Shown: positions 12,619 to 14,612 of the stretch, piece after piece
How positions within the stretch are numbered: position 1 is the first letter of the stretch
Layout of the letters: each line of letters begins with the position of its first letter
Assembly (NCBI GenBank): GCA_947176475.1
Contig: CAMWQX010000007.1
Coordinates: 1 to 14,612, forward strand
Direction: 5' to 3'
Source of the DNA: an uncultured Bacillota bacterium
GTDB taxonomy: Bacteria > Bacillota_I > Bacilli_A > RF39 > UBA660
Length of the DNA: 14,612 nucleotides
The notes under the pieces: generated by a model
Databases searched by the model: none
Told to the model about the DNA's origin: nothing
What the model saw: the letters and a program-made list of their open reading frames with translations, nothing else
Program-made: the position numbers and the translations under genes

Positions 12619-13786
12619 TCTTTTGTTAAGGTTTCCTCTTTTTGGCAATGTAATTGCTCATTTAGAGTTTAAGTTAACATCTTCTCTTGTTCCTGCACCC
12701 ATTTATACCGACGGACATACCATCTATTATAAAAAAGATTTTCTTGAGGATTACACTGATGATGAAAAAGAATTTTTAGTAGCTCATGAAATAATGCACA
12801 TTGTTCTAAATCATATATTTAGAAATCCTGACCGTGATCCAGACTTACTAAACTATGTCGAAGATGCCATCATTAACCAATTATTAATTAAGTGTGGTAT
12901 GACCATGCCAGAGGGTGGAGTTTACATTGAAGATGCACTAGATTACTCCGTAGACGAACTATATATGAAATATTTACCTAAAATTGATGAAATTAAAGAG
13001 TGGATGCAAGCTAATACTTATCACGATGCTTTGGCATCAATCGATGAACTTTTGGATAGTATGTATTCAAAAGATTTAGCGGAATTAATGGAGCAAAACA
13101 ACGAGGTAAAAGACAGTTTAATGCGTGATATCGAAAATGGTTACAAAAAAAGTGCCAAGGCTGGACTTTTGTCTTTTGGTATGATTTTTCCGAGTGTTGA
13201 AGTAGGTAAAAGCCAAGCCTTATTATCTTGGAAAGAATTACTAAAGGCGAATATTCAATTAAGTAATAATGAAGCCGTAGCATTCTATGAAGTGGAACCA
13301 GATGGAATAATAAAAAGAGAATACAAACCAGATATATCTAACTCTGAAAGTGAAGTTGTAATTGATACAAGTAGTTCTATGCCAATGGCTAAGATAAAAG
13401 CTATTTTACGCGAATGTAAGCATATCTTAGAAAATGGTGAACTGCGTGTTGGATTCTGTGATGTAGAATTCTATGGATGGAATGAAATTTATAATGATAG
13501 CGATATCGATGAGTTAGAAGTAACAGGACGCGGGGGAACAAACTTTGAAGTTATGGCTCAATCTTTTACTGATAATATTGATAATAAAATAGTCATAACT
13601 GATGGCTACGGATATTTTCCTAAAAATAGACCAGATATCTTATGGGTAATATTAGATGACGAAAAATCCTTTAATCACAATAGAGAAACTAATGAATCGA
13701 TGGCTAATGCCAATTATATTTTTATCGATGAGAATATGATAACGGTACCATCACCATCCAAGAAAATGCTTTTAGAACAACAATAA
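12590..13786 (+). CDS. Zincin-like metallopeptidase / VWA-like protein (DUF2201 type), MoxR partner
   Basis: The 398-residue protein has an N-terminal metallopeptidase-like domain: YTDGHTIYYKKDFL (39-52), the zinc motif HEIMH (66-70) in FLVAHEIMHIVLNH, and the family RNPDRDPDLLNYVEDAIINQLL stretch (78-99). A charged helical middle (about 130-250) leads to a C-terminal VWA-like domain (about 255-380) with an intact MIDAS: DTSSS (D259, S261, S263), T317 (GGTNF) and D338 (VITDGYG). This is the order of the putative metallopeptidase plus VWA-like proteins annotated as DUF2201, which commonly sit next to MoxR ATPases. Whether the zincin part cleaves proteins is unproven. The start at ATG 12590 preserves the conserved FPLFG N-terminus, has AAAAGG 10 bases upstream and overlaps the ATPase gene by 29 bases, which implies coupled synthesis. 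Confidence 0.88.
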   Translation: MAIITKIINNLLLRFPLFGNVIAHLEFKLTSSLVPAPIYTDGHTIYYKKDFLEDYTDDEKEFLVAHEIMHIVLNHIFRNPDRDPDLLNYVEDAIINQLLIKCGMTMPEGGVYIEDALDYSVDELYMKYLPKIDEIKEWMQANTYHDALASIDELLDSMYSKDLAELMEQNNEVKDSLMRDIENGYKKSAKAGLLSFGMIFPSVEVGKSQALLSWKELLKANIQLSNNEAVAFYEVEPDGIIKREYKPDISNSESEVVIDTSSSMPMAKIKAILRECKHILENGELRVGFCDVEFYGWNEIYNDSDIDELEVTGRGGTNFEVMAQSFTDNIDNKIVITDGYGYFPKNRPDILWVILDDEKSFNHNRETNESMANANYIFIDENMITVPSPSKKMLLEQQ

Positions 13787-13802
13787 TCTTGTTGTTCTTT
13801 TT
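13774..13802 (+). terminator. Intrinsic terminator of the MoxR/VWA unit
   Basis: A 10-bp perfect stem AGAACAACAA (13774-13783) / TTGTTGTTCT (13789-13798) has loop TAATC and a T tract to 13802. The stop codon TAA (13784-13786) lies in the hairpin loop, and the 5' arm encodes the last residues (LEQQ). Confidence 0.92.
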
Positions 13803-13803
13803 A

Positions 13804-13831
13804 TTGACAATTATTCATACTTTGCTATAAT
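13804..13831 (+). promoter_or_regulatory. Strong extended -10 promoter for the 13856 gene
   Basis: Consensus TTGACA (13804-13809) and TATAAT (13826-13831) are 16 bases apart, with TG at 13823-13824 (TGCTATAAT). It is the closest to consensus in the window. Start near 13838 gives a leader of about 18 bases with GAAGGGG (13844-13850). Confidence 0.85.
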
Positions 13832-13855
13832 ATAAAGCCAAAAGAAGGGGATAAT

Positions 13856-14612
13856 ATGGCTATAACTCAAGTTGATATTATGAGGATGAATGAGTTCCTT
13901 CAAGGGAAAGTCGAAAGTTTTTATGACGTTATTCCCTCGTCAACTAAAATGGATATCCAAGAGTTATTTGGTGTTCTTATGAAAATGTTTCGTAAGGGGC
14001 TAAAAACAGGACGTAAAGATTTATATTTACTTAATATTCTAATTGCTATGGATTCTATTATTGATGAATTATCTGATTGTGGTGAAGGTTTAGATACCGA
14101 ACTAGGTGAAGAAGCTCGTGAATTAAAGGCTGAGTATCTCGAATATACAGAGAAAAAAGGGCAAATCAATGAAGATATTTTGAAAAAAGTAACTTTATTT
14201 AACCAATATATTTATATTGGTGATTCTATTTATGATTTAAAAAATGATGGAGAAACTACTAAAGAAGAACCAGTAGAAGAAGTAAAAGAACAAGAGAAGA
14301 GCGAAGAAGAACAAAAACAGGAAATGTACGAAAAAATTGCCTCTTCTATTACAGCTTTAAATATCGAAAATGAAGAATTAAGAACTCAAGTAGGTGATTT
14401 GAAAAAGAATTTATATGCAGTTAATAAAAGTGAAAAAAATCTCAAAAAAAGTTTAGTTGACGAAGAAGACCGCGTTAGGGCTTTAAAAGCGCAAAAGAAA
14501 GAAACTGATAAAAAAATTTCAGCTTTGGAAAGTTCACTTAACAAAGAGCGAAAGAAAGCTGAGCAAACTCAACAATATGTCACTAAAATTGAAGAAGAAA
14601 ATGCTTCATATA
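13856..14612 (+). CDS. Uncharacterised coiled-coil protein, 3'-truncated by the window edge
   Basis: The frame from ATG 13856 is open to the last base (252 codons visible, no stop), so the protein continues beyond the window. The start follows GAAGGGG at 13844-13850 and a near-consensus promoter. Residues 1-130 look like a helical globular domain with no motif I recognise (MNEFLQGKVESFYDVIPSS, KMFRKGLKTGRKDLYLLN, ILIAMDSIIDELSD). Residues 131-155 are a Glu/Lys/Gln-rich linker (KEEPVEEVKEQEKSEEEQ). From about 156 to the end the sequence is a heptad-like coiled coil (IENEELRTQVGDLKKNL, ISALESSLNKERKKAEQ). No signal peptide or membrane helix is visible, so a cytoplasmic protein is likely. Any further domain lies outside the window, so function cannot be assigned. 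Confidence 0.82.
   Translation, partial: MAITQVDIMRMNEFLQGKVESFYDVIPSSTKMDIQELFGVLMKMFRKGLKTGRKDLYLLNILIAMDSIIDELSDCGEGLDTELGEEARELKAEYLEYTEKKGQINEDILKKVTLFNQYIYIGDSIYDLKNDGETTKEEPVEEVKEQEKSEEEQKQEMYEKIASSITALNIENEELRTQVGDLKKNLYAVNKSEKNLKKSLVDEEDRVRALKAQKKETDKKISALESSLNKERKKAEQTQQYVTKIEEENASY

Overview
The window is AT-rich DNA (roughly one third G+C by eye) from a Gram-positive-type bacterium, most likely an uncultured gut member of the Bacilli (RF39- or Erysipelotrichales-like). The taxonomic call is an inference. It rests on low GC, ParE motifs that resemble Bacillus ParE, an FtsEX-linked secreted wall hydrolase, strong AGGAGG-type ribosome binding sites and extended -10 promoters. All 13 genes lie on the + strand and read with the standard bacterial code: 25 Trp residues are all TGG and no gene has an in-frame TGA.

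Bases 1-68 are not genomic. They match a Nextera/Illumina P5-i5-mosaic-end adapter with scattered G/C to A/T errors, so the true sequence starts at about base 69, inside a gene.

Layout: (1) 69-1427, the truncated tail of a VTT/TVP38 (DedA-like) membrane protein followed by RmuC, ended by a terminator. (2) 1514-2557, a single unknown protein with its own promoter and terminator. (3) 2654-7642, a tight five-gene envelope operon: ftsE, ftsX, a secreted coiled-coil M23 peptidase, cdsA, and an RseP/RasP-type intramembrane protease with an unusual lysine-rich N-terminal extension. (4) 7721-8714, a two-gene unit encoding an unknown membrane-anchored acidic protein and a 52-residue small protein; both carry short I/F-P-D motifs. 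(5) 8773-10686, parE alone. (6) 10768-13786, a two-gene unit of a MoxR-like AAA+ ATPase with a large unusual N-terminal region and an overlapping zincin-like metallopeptidase/VWA protein. (7) 13856 to the end, the start of an unknown coiled-coil protein, cut by the window edge.

In the envelope operon, FtsEX probably gates the secreted M23 enzyme at the wall. CdsA makes CDP-diacylglycerol for phospholipids, and the M50 protease cleaves membrane substrates. The MoxR/VWA pair is probably a chaperone or remodelling module of unknown target. Six intrinsic terminators punctuate the units, and each hairpin is fused to the stop codon of the gene before it. No gene-free stretch exceeds 100 bases, and I see no tRNA, rRNA, CRISPR array, insertion sequence or riboswitch.

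The least understood parts are the 7721-8714 unit, the MoxR/VWA module, the RseP extension and the orphan gene at 1514.
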